Shown here: one piece after another, positions 1-11,543 of the stretch
How positions within the stretch are numbered: position 1 is the first letter of the stretch
How the letters are laid out: each line of letters begins with the position of its first letter
Assembly: GCA_009772925.1 (NCBI GenBank)
Contig: WOUQ01000005.1
Location: forward strand, 280,024 to 344,023
DNA: 64,000 bases
Source of the DNA: a bacterium
Lineage (GTDB): Bacteria; Pseudomonadota; Gammaproteobacteria; Burkholderiales; Thiobacillaceae
Reading direction: 5' to 3'
Translations under genes and position numbers: made by a program
Notes under the pieces: generated by a model
Told to the model about the DNA's origin: nothing
Database searches by the model: none
The model's input: the letters and a program-made list of their open reading frames with translations, nothing else

Positions 1-234
1 GCTCCGCCGACGATCGCCCAGGTGGCACGGGCCGACGGCCTGGAACTGGAGGCACGCCTGCCCGGCGCCCTGCTGCCGGCCGGCAGGCGTCTGCGCCTCG
101 GCCTGAGCGCGGTGATCGAGGACGCGGATGGCTTGCTGAGTTACTGGGCGCTGAGGCACGCCCCCGGCAAGCCAGATTTCCACCACCCTGATACATTCGC
201 GCTGGACTTCCACCTGCCACTGCCCTCAGCATGA
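1..234 (+). CDS. DOMON-like domain protein, C-terminal part only
   Basis: The reading frame is open from the first base, so this is the tail of a gene that begins outside the window. The last 77 residues contain a beta-sandwich-like segment with the signature YWALRHAPGKPDFHHPDTF, which I associate with the DOMON-like proteins that often sit next to DUF1343 genes in betaproteobacteria. The stop codon overlaps the next start (ATGA at 231-234), so the two genes are probably translationally coupled. A ligand or catalytic role cannot be read from this fragment. Confidence 0.6.
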   Translation, partial: APPTIAQVARADGLELEARLPGALLPAGRRLRLGLSAVIEDADGLLSYWALRHAPGKPDFHHPDTFALDFHLPLPSA

Positions 235-1439
235 AAACCGGCCTCGACCGCCTGCTCGATGAATCCAGCCTGCGCGCGCCCCTCGCCGGCAAGCGCGTCG
301 CCCTGCTCGCCCACCCCGCCTCGGTCACCGCCAACCTGAGGCATGCCCTGGATGCCCTCGCCGCCCTGCCCGACCTCCGCCTCGCCGCCGCCTTCGGCCC
401 GCAGCACGGCCTGCGCGGCGACAAGCAGGACAACATGGTGGAATCGCCCGATTTCCAGGACCCAGTCCTCGGCATCCCGGTGTTCAGCCTCTATGGCGAG
501 GTGCGGCGGCCGACGCCGGCCATGCTGGACAGCTTCGACGTGCTGCTGGTCGACCTGCAGGACCTGGGCTGCCGCATCTATACCTTCATCACCACCCTGC
601 TCTACGTCCTCGAGGAGGCCGCCCGCCACGGCAAGACGGTGATCGTGCTGGACCGGCCCAACCCGGCCGGACGGCCGGTCGAGGGCACCCTGCTGCGGCC
701 CGGCTGGGAGAGCTTCGTCGGCGCCGGCCCACTGCCCATGCGGCATGGCCTCACCCTGGGCGAAATGGGCCGCTGGTTCGTGCGGAATTTCAAGCTGGAC
801 CTGGATTACCAGGTGGTGGCCATGCACGGCTGGCAACCCGAGGCGGCGCCGGGCTTCGGCTGGCCGCTGGGCGAGCGGGAATGGATCAATCCCAGCCCCA
901 ACGCGGCCAACCTGTCGATGGCCCGCTGCTACGCCGGCACGGTGATGCTGGAGGGCACCACCCTGTCCGAGGGGCGGGGCACCACCCGGCCGCTGGAGCT
1001 GTTCGGCGCCCCCGACCTCGACCCGCGCGCGCTGCTGGAGGAAATGCGGCACCTCGCCGCTCACTGGATGCACGGTTGCCGGCCACGGGAATGCTGGTTC
1101 GAGCCCACCTTCCACAAGCACGCCGGGCAACTTTGCGCCGGCGTGCAGATCCACGTGGAGACGGACGCCTACGCCCACGCGGAGTTTCGTCCCTGGCGAC
1201 TCATGGCCCTCGCCTTCAAGGCCCTGCGCCGGCTGCGCCCGGACTATCCGCTGTGGCGGGATTTCCCCTACGAATACGAGCACGAGCGCCTGGCCATCGA
1301 TCTCATCAATGGCGGACCGGCCCTGCGCGAGTGGGTCGATGACTCCGCCGCCCTGCCCGGCGACCTCGGCGCCCTGGCGCGCGCGGACGAAGCGGCCTGG
1401 CTGGAGGAGCGGGAGGCTGTGCTGATTTATCGCGATTGA
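231..1439 (+). CDS. DUF1343 / NamZ-type exo-beta-N-acetylmuramidase family protein
   Basis: This 402-residue protein matches the DUF1343 family, whose characterised member NamZ releases N-acetylmuramic acid from the non-reducing ends of peptidoglycan fragments. Visible family motifs are QHGLRGDKQDNM (about residues 60-71), PVFSLYGEVRRP (about 83-94) and DLQDLGCRIYTFITTL (about 105-120). The N-terminus, MKTGLDRLLDE, shows no signal peptide or lipobox, so a cytoplasmic role in wall-fragment recycling fits better than secretion; that is inference. The start overlaps the stop of the upstream DOMON-like gene by four bases. The family is confident, the exact substrate is not. Confidence 0.85.
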   Translation: MKTGLDRLLDESSLRAPLAGKRVALLAHPASVTANLRHALDALAALPDLRLAAAFGPQHGLRGDKQDNMVESPDFQDPVLGIPVFSLYGEVRRPTPAMLDSFDVLLVDLQDLGCRIYTFITTLLYVLEEAARHGKTVIVLDRPNPAGRPVEGTLLRPGWESFVGAGPLPMRHGLTLGEMGRWFVRNFKLDLDYQVVAMHGWQPEAAPGFGWPLGEREWINPSPNAANLSMARCYAGTVMLEGTTLSEGRGTTRPLELFGAPDLDPRALLEEMRHLAAHWMHGCRPRECWFEPTFHKHAGQLCAGVQIHVETDAYAHAEFRPWRLMALAFKALRRLRPDYPLWRDFPYEYEHERLAIDLINGGPALREWVDDSAALPGDLGALARADEAAWLEEREAVLIYRD

Positions 1440-1464
1440 TCCGCGACGCAAACCAGTCTTGTGC

Positions 1465-1572
1465 CGTCATTGCGAGGCGCGTAGCGACGCGGCAATCCAG
1501 CGGAGACCGTCGCGCAGGCAGGCCCCTGGATCGCCGCGCGGAGTTTATGCCCGCAGGGCGCTCGCGATGACG
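1465..1572. repeat. REP-like intergenic palindromic repeat
   Basis: The outer arms CGTCATTGCGAG (1465-1476) and CTCGCGATGACG (1561-1572) are inverted copies with one mismatch. An inner pair, GCAATCCAG near 1492 and CTGGATCGC near 1525, adds a second stem. This is the common proteobacterial dispersed repeat that begins CGTCATTGCGAG. It lies between two convergent genes. Confidence 0.75.
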
Positions 1573-1589
1573 AAAGGGGTGCCGCCGGA

Positions 1590-2441
1590 TCAGACATCGG
1601 GCGCGTGGCCGGGCCCGACGGCGTGCAGCAGCCGCGCCTTTGCCTCCGCGTCGAGTCCGGGCAGGACGCCGACCAGCACTTCCGGCGTGGCTCCGGTCAG
1701 CTTCGCCGCCTCGCGGATATCGTCCGGCAGGGCTGCATCCTCCACGCCGTTGCCCAGGTGGCGGGCGGTGTTGACGCCCAGTCGGGCCATACGCGCGCGC
1801 GTACCCTCGTCGCCTCGGATGAGCTGGCGGATGAGTTGCGGCAGGCTCCAGTTCTCGATGAGCAGCAGGCTCAGATCCATGAAGGCGAAACCGCAGGCCT
1901 GGCGCTGCGCCTGCTCGCTGCGCTGGGCGCGGCTGCTGTGCAGTTCGTCCAGAGCCTTCTGCGGCAGCTCGGGAACGAAGGCCCACAGTTCTATCTCGCC
2001 CGCATTGGCGAGCAGGGCAGCCATGGCCAGTTCTCCGGGGTCGAGGTCGTGGCGCAGGCCACCCCAGGCCATGCAGATGCGCGCGGCCAGGGTGGCGCGC
2101 GCCTCGCAGGCGAGGAAGCCGTGGTTGTCCCCGCCCACTTCCGGCGCGCCGCGCACCTGCTCCCTGAACTGCTCGGTACCCAGGGCCAGCACCACGCCGA
2201 GGGGGGTGGTGATGTCGCGCGCCAGGCGCCGGGGCAGGCGCCGGTTGGCCTCCTTGATCAGACGCAGGGCCAGCAACGGATCCTCCAGCAGCAGGCCGGT
2301 ATAGACGTGCGCGGACAGGCTGTCCTCGGCTCCCGACTCCAGGTCGGCGAGGGCCGTCTTGCTGGAGGCCTTGATGGGCTGCTCCTGGTATTCCAGATAG
2401 GCCGCCCACTGCCCCGATCCCCACCACGCATGCCCAGGCAT
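1590..2441 (-). CDS. HDOD domain-containing protein
   Basis: The 283-residue protein has the pattern of an HDOD output domain, a degenerate HD-hydrolase fold used in bacterial signalling. The segment LSAHVYTGLLLEDPLLALRL near residue 45 is the characteristic HDOD entry helix, and AMAALLANAGEIELWAF near residue 145 is the region where HD enzymes carry metal ligands. No catalytic HD pair is evident. No second domain is attached, so its partner must be encoded elsewhere. I chose the ATG at 2441 because GAGG precedes it; a GTG one codon upstream is equally in frame. The role is not known. Confidence 0.7.
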   Translation of the reverse strand: MPGHAWWGSGQWAAYLEYQEQPIKASSKTALADLESGAEDSLSAHVYTGLLLEDPLLALRLIKEANRRLPRRLARDITTPLGVVLALGTEQFREQVRGAPEVGGDNHGFLACEARATLAARICMAWGGLRHDLDPGELAMAALLANAGEIELWAFVPELPQKALDELHSSRAQRSEQAQRQACGFAFMDLSLLLIENWSLPQLIRQLIRGDEGTRARMARLGVNTARHLGNGVEDAALPDDIREAAKLTGATPEVLVGVLPGLDAEAKARLLHAVGPGHAPDV

Positions 2442-2507
2442 CACGAATACCTCGTGGAATCAATATCTTGCCGCATTGACGGCAATACCTGAGGAAAGCT
2501 TGAGGCT

Positions 2508-5186
2508 TCAGGCGCCGAACACGTCGGCCCACAGGGCCTTCACCGCCAGGATTTCCCGGGTCAGGCCGCCATGCTCGGCGCGCGCGTGCTCCAGGCCTTG
2601 CAGCTTGAGGGCGTGCTGGCGGCGGCGCAGCTCGCGGTAGGCGTCGCCCGCGGCGAGGCCGATGTCGCCGGGGATCAGACCGAGTTCGCCGGCCCGCCTG
2701 AGGAGGGCGATGTTGCCGATGTTGGCGGTCATTTCCGGATGCGCGTGGGCGTGCGCGAGCACCAGATACTGCACGGCGAATTCCACGTCGACCAGGCCGC
2801 CGGCGTCGTGCTTGAGGTCGAACAGGCCGCTGACGTTGGCGTGACCCTCGTGCATCTTGCGGCGCATGTCGAGCACCTCGTCGCGCAATCGGCCGGCATC
2901 GCGCGGCTGCGTCAGCACCTTCTCGCGGATGGCGTCGAAACGCGTTTTCAGCGCCGCATCGCCGCAGCAATATCGGGCGCGGGTGAGGGCCTGGTGTTCC
3001 CAGGTCCAGGCCTGCCGCAACTGGTAATCCTCGAACGCCTCGACGCTGCTCACCAGCAGGCCCGAGGCGCCGTCCGGGCGCAGGCGCAGGTCGGTTTCAT
3101 AGAGCGTGCCGGCGGCGGTGGTGGTGCCCATCCAGGTGTTCAGACGCTTGCCCAGACGAGCGTAGATTTCCTGCGCATCGGCATGCGAGTCGTCGTACAG
3201 AAAGATGATGTCCAGGTCGGAGGCGTAGCCCAGTTCCTTGCCGCCCAGCTTGCCGTAGGCGATCACCGCGAAGGCGGGGCTCTCCCGGTGACGGCCGGGC
3301 AAGCCATTCCAGACCAGATCCAGGGTGGCCTGCACCAGCAGATCGGCCAGGTCGGAGAGATGGTCGGAGAGCTTTTCCACGCTCCACACGCCGGCCAGGT
3401 CCTGCGCCAGCAGGCGGAAGGTCTCGGACTGCTTGAAGTGGCGCAGTTCGTCCATCTGCCTTTCCACATCCACGACTTGCATGCCCAGGCGCTGGCGCAG
3501 GTCCTGGCGCGCGCGCGGCCAGTCCGGCGGCGCCATGAGTTGGCGCGCGTCGAGCAATTCGTCGAGCAGGTGTGGCTGACGGGTCAGATAGCCGGCGGCC
3601 CAGGCGCTGCTGCTGACGATGCGTACCACCTGGCGCAGGGTCTGCGGGTACTCCTTGAGCAGGGCGAGATAGGGGCCGCGCCGGGCGATGGCGTCGAGGA
3701 GATCAAGGATGCGCGCCAGGGTTTCGCCCGCATTGGGGAAACCGGCCGCCACCTCGACCAGCGGCGGCAGCAGACCGTCGATCATCGCCTTGTTGCCGGC
3801 CGGCAGACCGGCGTAGCGGCTGCCGCGCACAAGCTTGCGCAACTGCTCGAGGACGCTGGCCGGATCGGCGTAGCCGACCGCGGCGAGGCGCGCCTCGGCC
3901 TCCTCCGCGGGCTGCTCGCACAAGCCGGCGAGGGGATGGCCGGACTGGTCCTCCTGCGGCGCGCCGAAGACCTGCTCGAAATAGCCCGCCACCTTGCGGC
4001 GCAGCGCGTTCAGCCGGATTTCGAAAGCGGCCCAGTCGGCGCCGCCCATGGCCAGCGCCACCCGCTCGCGGTCCTCCGCCTCGCGCGGCAGGGTCTGCGT
4101 CTGCGCATCGTCCAGGTATTGCAGGCGATGCTCGAGGTTGCGCAGGAACACGTAGGCGGCCTCCATCTCGTCGGCCTGCTCCTCGGGCACCAGATCGTAG
4201 GCCGACAACTGGTGCAGCAGGGCGCGAGTCGGGCGGATCTGCAGGGAGGCAATGCGGCCGCCGCGGATGAGCTGGAACACCTGCGCGACGAATTCGATCT
4301 CGCGGATGCCGCCCGGCCCCAGCTTGATGTTGTCGGCCATTTCCTTACGCGCCACCTCGCGCCGGATTTGCGCGTGCAAATCGCGCATGGAGCCGAAGGC
4401 GCCGAAATCCAGGTACTTGCGGAAGACGAAGGGCTTGCGCAGTGCTTCCAGTTCCTCGACGCGCTCGCCGGTCAGAGCCCGTCCCTTGATCCAGGCATAG
4501 CGCTCCCATTCCCGTGCCTGTGTGTAGAAGTACTCCTCCAGCATGGCGAAGCTCGACACCAGCGGACCGGAATCGCCGTAGGGGCGCAGGCGCATGTCGA
4601 CGCGAAAGACGTGGCCGTCGGCGGTCTTGTCGTCGAGGGCGGCGATGAGGCGCTTGCCCAGGCGGGTGAAGAACTCGAAATTGGAAAGCTTGCGCGGCCC
4701 GGCGGTCTCGCCGTCCTCGGGGAAGACGAAGATGAGATCGATATCGGAGGAGGCGTTGAGTTCGCCGCCGCCCAGCTTGCCCATGCCCACCACGATCAGG
4801 CGCTGGGCCTCTCCCTGCGCGTCGAGCGGCTCGCCATACACCGACACCAGGTCACGATGCAGGAAATCGGTGGCGGCACCCACCGTCACCTCGGCCAGTT
4901 CGGTGAGGGCGCGGGTCACCTCGGCCAGATCGGCGAGGCCGTTGAGGTCGCGCGTCATCACGCGTGCATACACGCCCTCGCGCAGGCGGCGCAGGCGACG
5001 CTTGAGCGTTTCCTCGTCGGCGATGTCGGCGCCCAGGTAGGCGCCCATCTCGCGGCGCGAGAGCGGTTGCTCGAGCGAACGCTGCAGCCACTCGCCGAGC
5101 GCCGGTCGGGCATGCAGACGGGCGCGTAGCCAGCGGCTGTATGCGGCGGCGCGGGATAGCGACTGCGGGGCTGGCGTTGGCTTCAT
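2508..5186 (-). CDS. glnE: Bifunctional glutamine synthetase adenylyltransferase/adenylyl-removing enzyme
   Basis: GlnE reversibly adenylylates glutamine synthetase under control of PII protein, tuning nitrogen assimilation. The 892-residue protein contains the two nucleotidyltransferase domains expected of the family. The N-terminal one carries GMGKLGGGELNASSDIDLIF (de-adenylylation side) and the C-terminal one carries AYGKLGGKELGYASDLDIIF (adenylylation side), separated by a long helical linker. Length is close to the usual 900-950. An in-frame TTG at 5198, with an AGGA about 10 nt upstream, would add four residues; the ATG at 5186 lacks a clear ribosome-binding site, so the start is uncertain. 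It is transcribed away from the acs gene. Confidence 0.95.
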   Translation of the reverse strand: MKPTPAPQSLSRAAAYSRWLRARLHARPALGEWLQRSLEQPLSRREMGAYLGADIADEETLKRRLRRLREGVYARVMTRDLNGLADLAEVTRALTELAEVTVGAATDFLHRDLVSVYGEPLDAQGEAQRLIVVGMGKLGGGELNASSDIDLIFVFPEDGETAGPRKLSNFEFFTRLGKRLIAALDDKTADGHVFRVDMRLRPYGDSGPLVSSFAMLEEYFYTQAREWERYAWIKGRALTGERVEELEALRKPFVFRKYLDFGAFGSMRDLHAQIRREVARKEMADNIKLGPGGIREIEFVAQVFQLIRGGRIASLQIRPTRALLHQLSAYDLVPEEQADEMEAAYVFLRNLEHRLQYLDDAQTQTLPREAEDRERVALAMGGADWAAFEIRLNALRRKVAGYFEQVFGAPQEDQSGHPLAGLCEQPAEEAEARLAAVGYADPASVLEQLRKLVRGSRYAGLPAGNKAMIDGLLPPLVEVAAGFPNAGETLARILDLLDAIARRGPYLALLKEYPQTLRQVVRIVSSSAWAAGYLTRQPHLLDELLDARQLMAPPDWPRARQDLRQRLGMQVVDVERQMDELRHFKQSETFRLLAQDLAGVWSVEKLSDHLSDLADLLVQATLDLVWNGLPGRHRESPAFAVIAYGKLGGKELGYASDLDIIFLYDDSHADAQEIYARLGKRLNTWMGTTTAAGTLYETDLRLRPDGASGLLVSSVEAFEDYQLRQAWTWEHQALTRARYCCGDAALKTRFDAIREKVLTQPRDAGRLRDEVLDMRRKMHEGHANVSGLFDLKHDAGGLVDVEFAVQYLVLAHAHAHPEMTANIGNIALLRRAGELGLIPGDIGLAAGDAYRELRRRQHALKLQGLEHARAEHGGLTREILAVKALWADVFGA

Positions 5187-5289
5187 GGTGCGATGCAAAA
5201 TGCGAAATTCCTGGAAGTGGCCTAATTTTGCCGCTTCCTTGGGGGAGGAAGCGACCTGTCTTTAATCTGCCGTCGAGGAGACGCATGTC

Positions 5290-7278
5290 ATGAGCACCAC
5301 CATCGAATCCGTCCTGCACGAAAACCGGGTCTTCGACCCCTCTCCGGAATTCGTGGCCCAGGCCAACGTTTCCGGCATGGAAGCCTACAAGGCCCTGTGT
5401 GCCCAGGCCGAAGCCGACTATGAAGGCTACTGGGGCAAGTTGGCCAAGGATAACGTCGTCTGGCAAACCCCCTTCAGCAAGGTCCTGGACGAATCCAACG
5501 CCCCTTTCTACAAGTGGTTCCCGGACGGCAAGCTGAACGTCTCCTACAACTGCCTGGACAAGAACGTCCAGGCCGGCCTGGGCGACAAGGTCGCACTCAT
5601 CTTCGAGGCCGACAAGGGTGAAATCACCCGCGTCACCTACAAGGAACTGCTCGCCCGCACCGCCAAGTTCGCCAACGCCCTGAAGAGCCTGGGCGTGAAG
5701 AAGGGCGACCGGGTCATCATCTACCTGCCCATGTCCGTCGAGGGCGTCGTCGCCATGCAGGCCTGCGCCCGCATTGGCGCCACCCACTCCGTGGTATTCG
5801 GCGGCTTCTCCGCCACCGCCCTGCGCGACCGCATCGAGGACGCCGGCGCGGTCATGATCATCACCGCCGACGAGCAGTGCCGCGGCGGCAAGAACATCCC
5901 CCTGAAGCCCGCCGTGGACGAAGCCATGACCCTGGGCGGCACCGATTCCATCAAGAACGTGGTGGTCTACCAGCGCACAGGCGGCGCCTGCAACATGGTG
6001 GCCGGCCGCGACGTCTGGTGGCACGACGTGGTGGCCAGCCAGTCCGAGACCTGCGAACCGGAATGGGTGGAAGCCGAGCATCCTCTGTTCCTGCTCTACA
6101 CCTCCGGCTCCACCGGCAAGCCCAAGGGTGTGCAGCACTCCACCGGCGGCTACCTGCTGCATTCCATCCTCACCATGAAGTGGACCTTCGACCTGAAGCC
6201 GAACGACGTGTTCTGGTGCACGGCGGACATCGGCTGGGTCACCGGCCACACCTATATCACCTACGGCCCCCTGGCCTGCGGCGGCACCGAGATCGTCTTC
6301 GAGGGCGTGCCCACCTTCCCGGACGCCGGCCGCTTCTGGAAGATGATCCAGGACCACAAGGTCAACATCTTCTATACCGCCCCCACCGCCATCCGTTCCC
6401 TGATCAAGGCCGCCGACACCAACCCGGCCGTGCATCCGAAGAACTACGACCTGTCGACCTTGCGTGTCCTGGGCTCGGTGGGCGAGCCGATCAACCCCGA
6501 AGCCTGGATGTGGTACCACGACAACATCGGCGGCGGCCGCTGCCCCATCATGGACACCTTCTGGCAGACCGAAACCGGCGGCCACGTCATCACCCCCCTG
6601 CCCGGCGTCACCCCCCTGGTGCCCGGCTCCTGCACCCTGCCCTTCCCCGGCATCATGGTCACCGTGGTGGACGAGGCCGGCCACGAGGTGGAATGGGGCA
6701 AAGGCGGCTTCCTGGTCATCAAGAAGCCCTGGCCGTCCATGATCCGCACCATCTGGAACGACCCGGAGCGCTTCAAGAAGAGCTACTTCCCCGAGGACCT
6801 TGGCGGCAAGCTCTATCTCGCGGGCGACGGCGCCGTGCGCGACGCCAAGACCGGCTACTTCACCATCATGGGCCGCATCGACGACGTGCTGAACGTCTCC
6901 GGCCACCGCATGGGCACCATGGAGATTGAATCCGCCCTGGTCAGCCACCCCCTGGTCGCCGAAGCCGCCGTGGTCGGCAAGCCGCACGACATCAAGGGCG
7001 AAGCCATCGTCGCCTACGTGGTGTTGAAGCGCGCACGCCCCACCGGCGACGAAGCCAAGGCCATCGTCAACGAACTGCGCAACCACGTCGGCAAGGAAAT
7101 CGGCCCGATCGCCAAGCCGGACGAAATCCGCTTCGGCGACAACCTGCCGAAGACCCGCTCCGGCAAGATCATGCGCCGCTTGCTGCGCACCCTGGCGAAA
7201 GGCGAGGAGATCACTTCCGACGTGTCGACGCTGGAAAACCCGGCGATCCTTGACCAACTCAAAGAGGTGGTGAAGTAA
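5290..7278 (+). CDS. acs: Acetyl-CoA synthetase (acetate--CoA ligase)
   Basis: This enzyme activates acetate to acetyl-CoA through acetyl-AMP, using ATP and CoA in the cytoplasm. The 662-residue protein carries the AMP-binding loop [11 protein letters not shown] near residue 270, [11 protein letters not shown] near residue 420, and the C-terminal [10 protein letters not shown] motif near residue 625, whose lysine is the conserved acetylation site of the family. Length matches the usual 650. GAGGAG ends nine bases before the ATG. The gene stands alone: glnE is divergent and a strong terminator follows at 7300-7325. Confidence 0.97.
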   Translation: MSTTIESVLHENRVFDPSPEFVAQANVSGMEAYKALCAQAEADYEGYWGKLAKDNVVWQTPFSKVLDESNAPFYKWFPDGKLNVSYNCLDKNVQAGLGDKVALIFEADKGEITRVTYKELLARTAKFANALKSLGVKKGDRVIIYLPMSVEGVVAMQACARIGATHSVVFGGFSATALRDRIEDAGAVMIITADEQCRGGKNIPLKPAVDEAMTLGGTDSIKNVVVYQRTGGACNMVAGRDVWWHDVVASQSETCEPEWVEAEHPLFLLYTSGSTGKPKGVQHSTGGYLLHSILTMKWTFDLKPNDVFWCTADIGWVTGHTYITYGPLACGGTEIVFEGVPTFPDAGRFWKMIQDHKVNIFYTAPTAIRSLIKAADTNPAVHPKNYDLSTLRVLGSVGEPINPEAWMWYHDNIGGGRCPIMDTFWQTETGGHVITPLPGVTPLVPGSCTLPFPGIMVTVVDEAGHEVEWGKGGFLVIKKPWPSMIRTIWNDPERFKKSYFPEDLGGKLYLAGDGAVRDAKTGYFTIMGRIDDVLNVSGHRMGTMEIESALVSHPLVAEAAVVGKPHDIKGEAIVAYVVLKRARPTGDEAKAIVNELRNHVGKEIGPIAKPDEIRFGDNLPKTRSGKIMRRLLRTLAKGEEITSDVSTLENPAILDQLKEVVK

Positions 7279-7299
7279 GCGGCATCGGTCCCAACCAAC

Positions 7300-7330
7300 A
7301 GAAAGCGGCCTGCGGGCCGCTTTCTGTTTG
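7300..7330 (+). terminator. Rho-independent terminator of acs
   Basis: An 11-bp perfect stem, AGAAAGCGGCC (7300-7310) with GGCCGCTTTCT (7315-7325), encloses a TGCG loop and is followed by a short T-rich run. It separates acs from the groESL promoter. Confidence 0.85.
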
Positions 7331-7389
7331 ACACCGTCCTGTTTGACACCGTCGACGCAGGAAGCGGGAGAAAGCTTTTTTCTTCCGCT

Positions 7390-7418
7390 CTTGAAAGAGT
7401 GAGGACTCGCCCCTACTA
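7390..7418 (+). promoter_or_regulatory. Heat-shock sigma-32-type promoter of groESL
   Basis: CTTGAAA (7390-7396) and CCCCTACTA (7410-7418) are separated by 13 bases and closely match the sigma-32 -35 and -10 elements. The predicted transcript would start inside the CIRCE operator that follows. Confidence 0.8.
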
Positions 7419-7445
7419 TTAGCACTCGCTGGAGACGAGTGCTAA
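7419..7445 (+). promoter_or_regulatory. CIRCE operator (HrcA binding site)
   Basis: A perfect TTAGCACTC-N9-GAGTGCTAA inverted repeat, the canonical binding site of the HrcA repressor. It directly abuts the -10 element of the sigma-32-type promoter, so groESL should be both activated and repressed in a heat-dependent way. hrcA itself is not in the window. Confidence 0.95.
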
Positions 7446-7515
7446 AGATTCCCCGCCGCACCCTCTCCCAACGACCCCCCTTTTTTGAACACGGATTCCT
7501 GTTAGGAGGAAAGCA

Positions 7516-7806
7516 ATGAAAATCCGTCCGCTGCACGACCGCGTCATCGTCAAGCGCCTGGAAGAAGAGCGCAAGACCGCTTCCGGCATCGTCATCCCCG
7601 ACACCGCCGCCGAGAAACCCGACCAGGGCGAGATCATCGCCGTCGGCGCCGGCAAGAGGGACGACAACGGCAAGCACATCGCCATGGACGTCAAGGTCGG
7701 CGACCGCGTGCTGTTCGGCAAGTATTCCGGCCAGACCGTGAAGGTCGAGGGCCAGGAACTCCTCGTCATGCGCGAGGAAGACATCATGGGCGTGATCGAA
7801 AAGTGA
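7516..7806 (+). CDS. groES: Co-chaperonin GroES
   Basis: GroES is the 10-kDa lid of the GroEL folding chamber. The 96-residue protein begins [18 protein letters not shown] and has the mobile-loop region [14 protein letters not shown], both typical of the family, at the usual length. AGGAGG at 7503-7508 precedes the ATG. It is the first gene of the groESL operon, under the sigma-32-type promoter and CIRCE site upstream. The leader from the CIRCE site to the start is about 70 bases. Confidence 0.98.
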   Translation: MKIRPLHDRVIVKRLEEERKTASGIVIPDTAAEKPDQGEIIAVGAGKRDDNGKHIAMDVKVGDRVLFGKYSGQTVKVEGQELLVMREEDIMGVIEK

Positions 7807-7865
7807 AGACTCATATCCGCGCAGCGGATGTGACGTCGGAGCTAACAGTGACGCGGAGATAGCCG

Positions 7866-9627
<1,762 letters not shown>

Positions 9628-9674
9628 TCGCCCCCCGGCCAAAGGCACGCGGCACCCCCCGTGCCGCAGCAGAC

Positions 9675-9702
9675 AAACCCCGCTCCGGCGGGGTTTGTGT
9701 TT
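9675..9702 (+). terminator. Rho-independent terminator of groESL
   Basis: AAACCCCGC (9675-9683) pairs with GCGGGGTTT (9688-9696) around a TCCG loop. A T-rich tail (GTGTTTTT) follows. Confidence 0.85.
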
Positions 9703-9785
9703 TTCGCGCCGCCGCGCGCGCCGCCGGTGCAGCACTGATCGACGGGGCGAGCCGGTATAATCCGGACGAACCAAAGGTCATCCCC

Positions 9786-11522
9786 ATGTCCAGCCACTTC
9801 TCCCCCAAAACCCACCTCGCCGGCCTGTTCACCCAGGCCATGGCCCAGTTTCCCCAGGCGCGGGGCATTCCCATCGAACTGGAACGCCCCAAGCAGACCA
9901 GCCACGGCGATTTCGCCTGCAACGCCGCCATGCAGCTGGCCAAGGTTCTGCAGCGCAACCCGCGCGAAGTGGCGCAGTCCATCCTGGCTTCCCTGCCCGC
10001 GTCGGAGTGGGTGGAGAAAACCGAAATCGCCGGGCCGGGCTTCATCAACGTCTTCCTCAAGCCTGCCGCCTGGCAACGCGTCGCCGCCGGCATCCTGCGC
10101 GAGCCGGATTCCTACGGGCGGGGTGATGCGCGTCAGGGCGGCAAGGTGCAGATCGAATTCGTCTCCGCCAACCCCACCGGGCCGCTGCACGTCGGCCACG
10201 GCCGCGGCGCCGCCTTTGGCGCCAGCCTGGCCAACATCCTGGCGCATGCCGGCCAGCAGGTGTACCGCGAGTACTACGTGAATGACGCCGGCCGCCAGAT
10301 GGACATCCTGGCGCTGTCCACCTGGTTGCGCTACCTGAGCCTGTGCGGCGAGTTCGTGCCCTTCCCCGGCAACGCCTATCAGGGTGGCTACGTCGGTGCC
10401 ATGGCCGACAGCATCTACGCCCTGCACGGCGAGCGCTACAAACGCGCGGCCGCCGAGGTCATGGCCGGCGTTCCCGACGCGGCCGCCGACGACGAAGCCC
10501 ACCTCGACGCTCTCATCGCCAAGGCGAAAGCCCTGCTGGGCCCGGACTTCGCCTACATCCACGGCCACGCTCTGGAGGAACAACTGGGCGACTGCCGCAA
10601 CGACCTCACGGAATTCGGCGTCACCTTCGACAAGTGGTTCTCCGAGCGCACCCTGCACGAGTCCGGGCTCATCGACCGCGCCGTGGAGCAGTTGCGCTTG
10701 CATGGCCACCTCTACGAACAGGACGGCGCCCTGTGGTTCCGCTCCACCGCTTTCGGTGACGAGAAGGATCGCGTGGTACGGCGCGAGAACGGCATCTACA
10801 CCTATTTCGCCGCCGACATCGCCTACCACCTGAACAAGTTCGAACGCGGCTTCGAGCGTGTCGTCGACGTCTGGGGCGCCGACCACCACGGCTACATCCC
10901 GCGCGTGAAGGGCGCCCTGGCCGCGGCCGGTGTCGATCCTGAACGCCTGACCGTGGCTCTGGTGCAATTCGCCGTGCTCTACCGCAATGGCCAGAAGGCC
11001 TCGATGTCGACCCGCGCCGGCGAATACGTCACCCTGCGCGACCTGCGCGCCGAAGTGGGCAACGACGCCGCCCGCTTCTTCTACGTGCTGCGCAAGTCCG
11101 ACCAGCACCTGGATTTCGACCTGGACCTGGCCAAGAGCCAGAGCACCGACAATCCGGTCTATTACATCCAGTACGCGCATGCCCGCATCTGCAGCGTGCT
11201 CGCCGCCTGGGGCGGGGTGGAATCCGACCTGCCCGCTGCCGACACCCGCCTGCTCAAGCATGCCCAGGAACTCGCCCTGCTGCGCCGCCTGGCCGAATTT
11301 CCGGAAACCGTGGCCAACGCCGCGCGCGATCTCGCCCCACACCTGGTCGCCTACTACCTCAAGGACTTGGCCGCCGATCTGCACGGCCTCTATGTGGCCT
11401 GCCGCTTCCTGGAAGAGAACCAGGAGCTCAAGCTCGCGCGTCTCGCCCTCATCGCCGCCACGCGTCACGTGCTGCGCGAGGGACTGGGCATGCTCGGCGT
11501 CTCCGCGCCGGACAAGATGTAA
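9786..11522 (+). CDS. argS: Arginine--tRNA ligase
   Basis: This class I synthetase charges tRNA-Arg in the cytoplasm. The 578-residue protein has the N-terminal additional domain (about residues 1-110), the HIGH-type motif HVGHG in NPTGPLHVGHGRGAAFG near residue 130, and a degenerate KMSKS region around QKASMSTRAGEYVTLRDLRAEVG, as is usual for ArgS. The C-terminal anticodon-binding domain ends near LGMLGVSAPDKM. A TATAAT hexamer at 9756-9761 is a likely -10 element. The following SPOR-protein gene starts 21 bases downstream. Confidence 0.97.
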   Translation: MSSHFSPKTHLAGLFTQAMAQFPQARGIPIELERPKQTSHGDFACNAAMQLAKVLQRNPREVAQSILASLPASEWVEKTEIAGPGFINVFLKPAAWQRVAAGILREPDSYGRGDARQGGKVQIEFVSANPTGPLHVGHGRGAAFGASLANILAHAGQQVYREYYVNDAGRQMDILALSTWLRYLSLCGEFVPFPGNAYQGGYVGAMADSIYALHGERYKRAAAEVMAGVPDAAADDEAHLDALIAKAKALLGPDFAYIHGHALEEQLGDCRNDLTEFGVTFDKWFSERTLHESGLIDRAVEQLRLHGHLYEQDGALWFRSTAFGDEKDRVVRRENGIYTYFAADIAYHLNKFERGFERVVDVWGADHHGYIPRVKGALAAAGVDPERLTVALVQFAVLYRNGQKASMSTRAGEYVTLRDLRAEVGNDAARFFYVLRKSDQHLDFDLDLAKSQSTDNPVYYIQYAHARICSVLAAWGGVESDLPAADTRLLKHAQELALLRRLAEFPETVANAARDLAPHLVAYYLKDLAADLHGLYVACRFLEENQELKLARLALIAATRHVLREGLGMLGVSAPDKM

Positions 11523-11543
11523 GCCGCGGACCCGCATCCACGC

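Noticed and set aside
2571..5129. Very long open frame antisense to glnE, and similar ones antisense to nuoL, nuoG, carB and others
   Set aside because: They arise from GC-rich codon bias of the real gene on the other strand. They have no recognisable domains or start signals.
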